From contig NZ_CABVHY010000046.1 of assembly GCF_902497875.1 (NCBI RefSeq), forward strand, positions 1 to 41,701: a stretch of DNA of 41,701 bases. The letters run 5' to 3'. Within the stretch, counting starts at the first letter, position 1. Each line of letters starts with the position of its first letter. Position numbers and translations under genes: made by a program. Shown piece after piece: positions 41,238 through 41,701 of the stretch. Under the pieces are notes generated by a model. The model saw only the letters and a list, made by a program, of their open reading frames with translations, had not been told where the DNA came from and searched no databases. Source of the DNA: Pseudomonas fluorescens (GTDB lineage Bacteria > Pseudomonadota > Gammaproteobacteria > Pseudomonadales > Pseudomonadaceae).

Positions 41238-41701
41238 TCACCGGGCAAGCGCAAGTTTCGGGTCAAAGGGCTGGCCCGATTTGATCACTCCAAAGATGAT
41301 GTGCAGCAGCTTGCGCATTGCTGCACAGATGATCTGCTTGGGGGCCTTGCCGTTGGCTTTCAATCGCTCTTTGAGCGCGATAATCGCTTCGTTGTGCTGC
41401 ATCGCCACCAGACCTGGCATGTAGAGCCCGGTTCGGAGTCGCGCTGATCCGATTTTCGAGATAAAGGTGCGGCCCTTAAGCTGGCCAGACTCTTCCAGCT
41501 TTGGATTTAAGCCCGCCGCCGCCACCATTTGTCGAGGATTCGAATACTTTCGCAGGTCGCCCAGCTCGGCAAACAGCATTTGCGCCGATTTGTCGGCAAT
41601 GCCATCAATGGTCACCATCAAATCGCGCATTTGGCGCATGTCCGGGTCGTCATCAATGTGTTTCTTGAGAGCCTTTTTGGTTTCGGCAATCTCTTTCTCG
41701 A
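41238..41701 (-). mobile_element. IS110-family transposase, 3' part (runs off the window)
   Basis: The minus-strand frame is open from the window edge to a stop at 41238 (about 154 codons seen). It is the C-terminal Transposase_20 region of IS110-type DEDD/serine recombinases: MVTIDGIADKSAQMLFAELGDLRKYSNPRQMVAAAGLNPKLEESGQLKGRTFISKIGSARLRTGLYMPGLVAMQHN. Residues before the internal methionine at 41639 (EKEIAETKKALKKHIDDDPD) continue the frame, so the gene begins beyond the window. IS110 elements lack terminal inverted repeats, so the element end, probably between 41181 and 41237, cannot be fixed from this sequence. Confidence 0.9.

Overview
The window is chromosomal DNA of a fluorescent Pseudomonas, most likely P. 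fluorescens group. The evidence is the GC-rich coding style, a ttgABC/ttgR (emhABC/emhR) efflux locus with an almost intact TtgR operator, the olsBA pair in Pseudomonas order, and three families of Pseudomonas-type REP repeats in most of the larger gaps. There are about 36 genes, one clear pseudogene and one truncated insertion sequence. No tRNA, rRNA or CRISPR array was seen.

Left part (1-10.5 kb). The window opens with the tail of an unknown gene overlapped by a 900-residue modular peptidoglycan-hydrolase-like protein: degenerate M23 fold, two SH3-like repeats, an EF-hand and a GH19-like C-terminus. A small secreted cysteine-containing protein overlaps its end. The pair looks like an exported, probably type VI, effector and its immunity protein. 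The C-terminal domain and the partner gene are clearly AT-richer than the rest. A bidirectional terminator separates them from the RND efflux operon ttgABC and its divergent TetR repressor gene.

Middle part (10.5-31.5 kb). This is mostly housekeeping and accessory metabolism. It holds a DMT exporter and succinyl-CoA:3-ketoacid CoA-transferase (scoAB). An ArsR / MFS / old-yellow-enzyme operon has palindromes in its control region. Next come ACP phosphodiesterase, ornithine-lipid synthesis (olsBA), an acyl-CoA-dehydrogenase-like orphan, and a serine hydrolase coupled to a small cysteine-containing membrane protein. A YceI protein with a cardiolipin synthase, periplasmic beta-glucosidase BglX and a LemA/TPM/TPM cluster follow. 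The rest is a CxxCCH methyltransferase, a second DMT exporter, a DJ-1/PfpI protein, a ribbon-helix-helix protein and a YegP-like protein.

Right part (31.5-41.7 kb). This looks more accessory. A class II aldolase and a DapA-like lyase are divergent from an XRE-cupin regulator, with a palindrome between them. A lone SIR2-like (DUF4917-type) gene and an iron-dependent alcohol dehydrogenase follow. Then come a LysR regulator, a CaiB-type CoA-transferase and an HMG-CoA-lyase-family enzyme. The MFS transporter that should end that cluster is broken: its first half is replaced by a short foreign fragment that may carry part of a KfrA-type DNA-binding domain. The window ends inside an IS110-family transposase lying next to a REP-like half-element.

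REP doublets or terminators sit in almost every gap between convergent genes, so they probably act as transcript ends. The best candidates for new biology are the effector/immunity module with its apparent C-terminal swap, the orphan SIR2-like gene, and the uncharacterised aldolase/DapA/XRE-cupin locus. All assignments come from reading the sequence without database searches.
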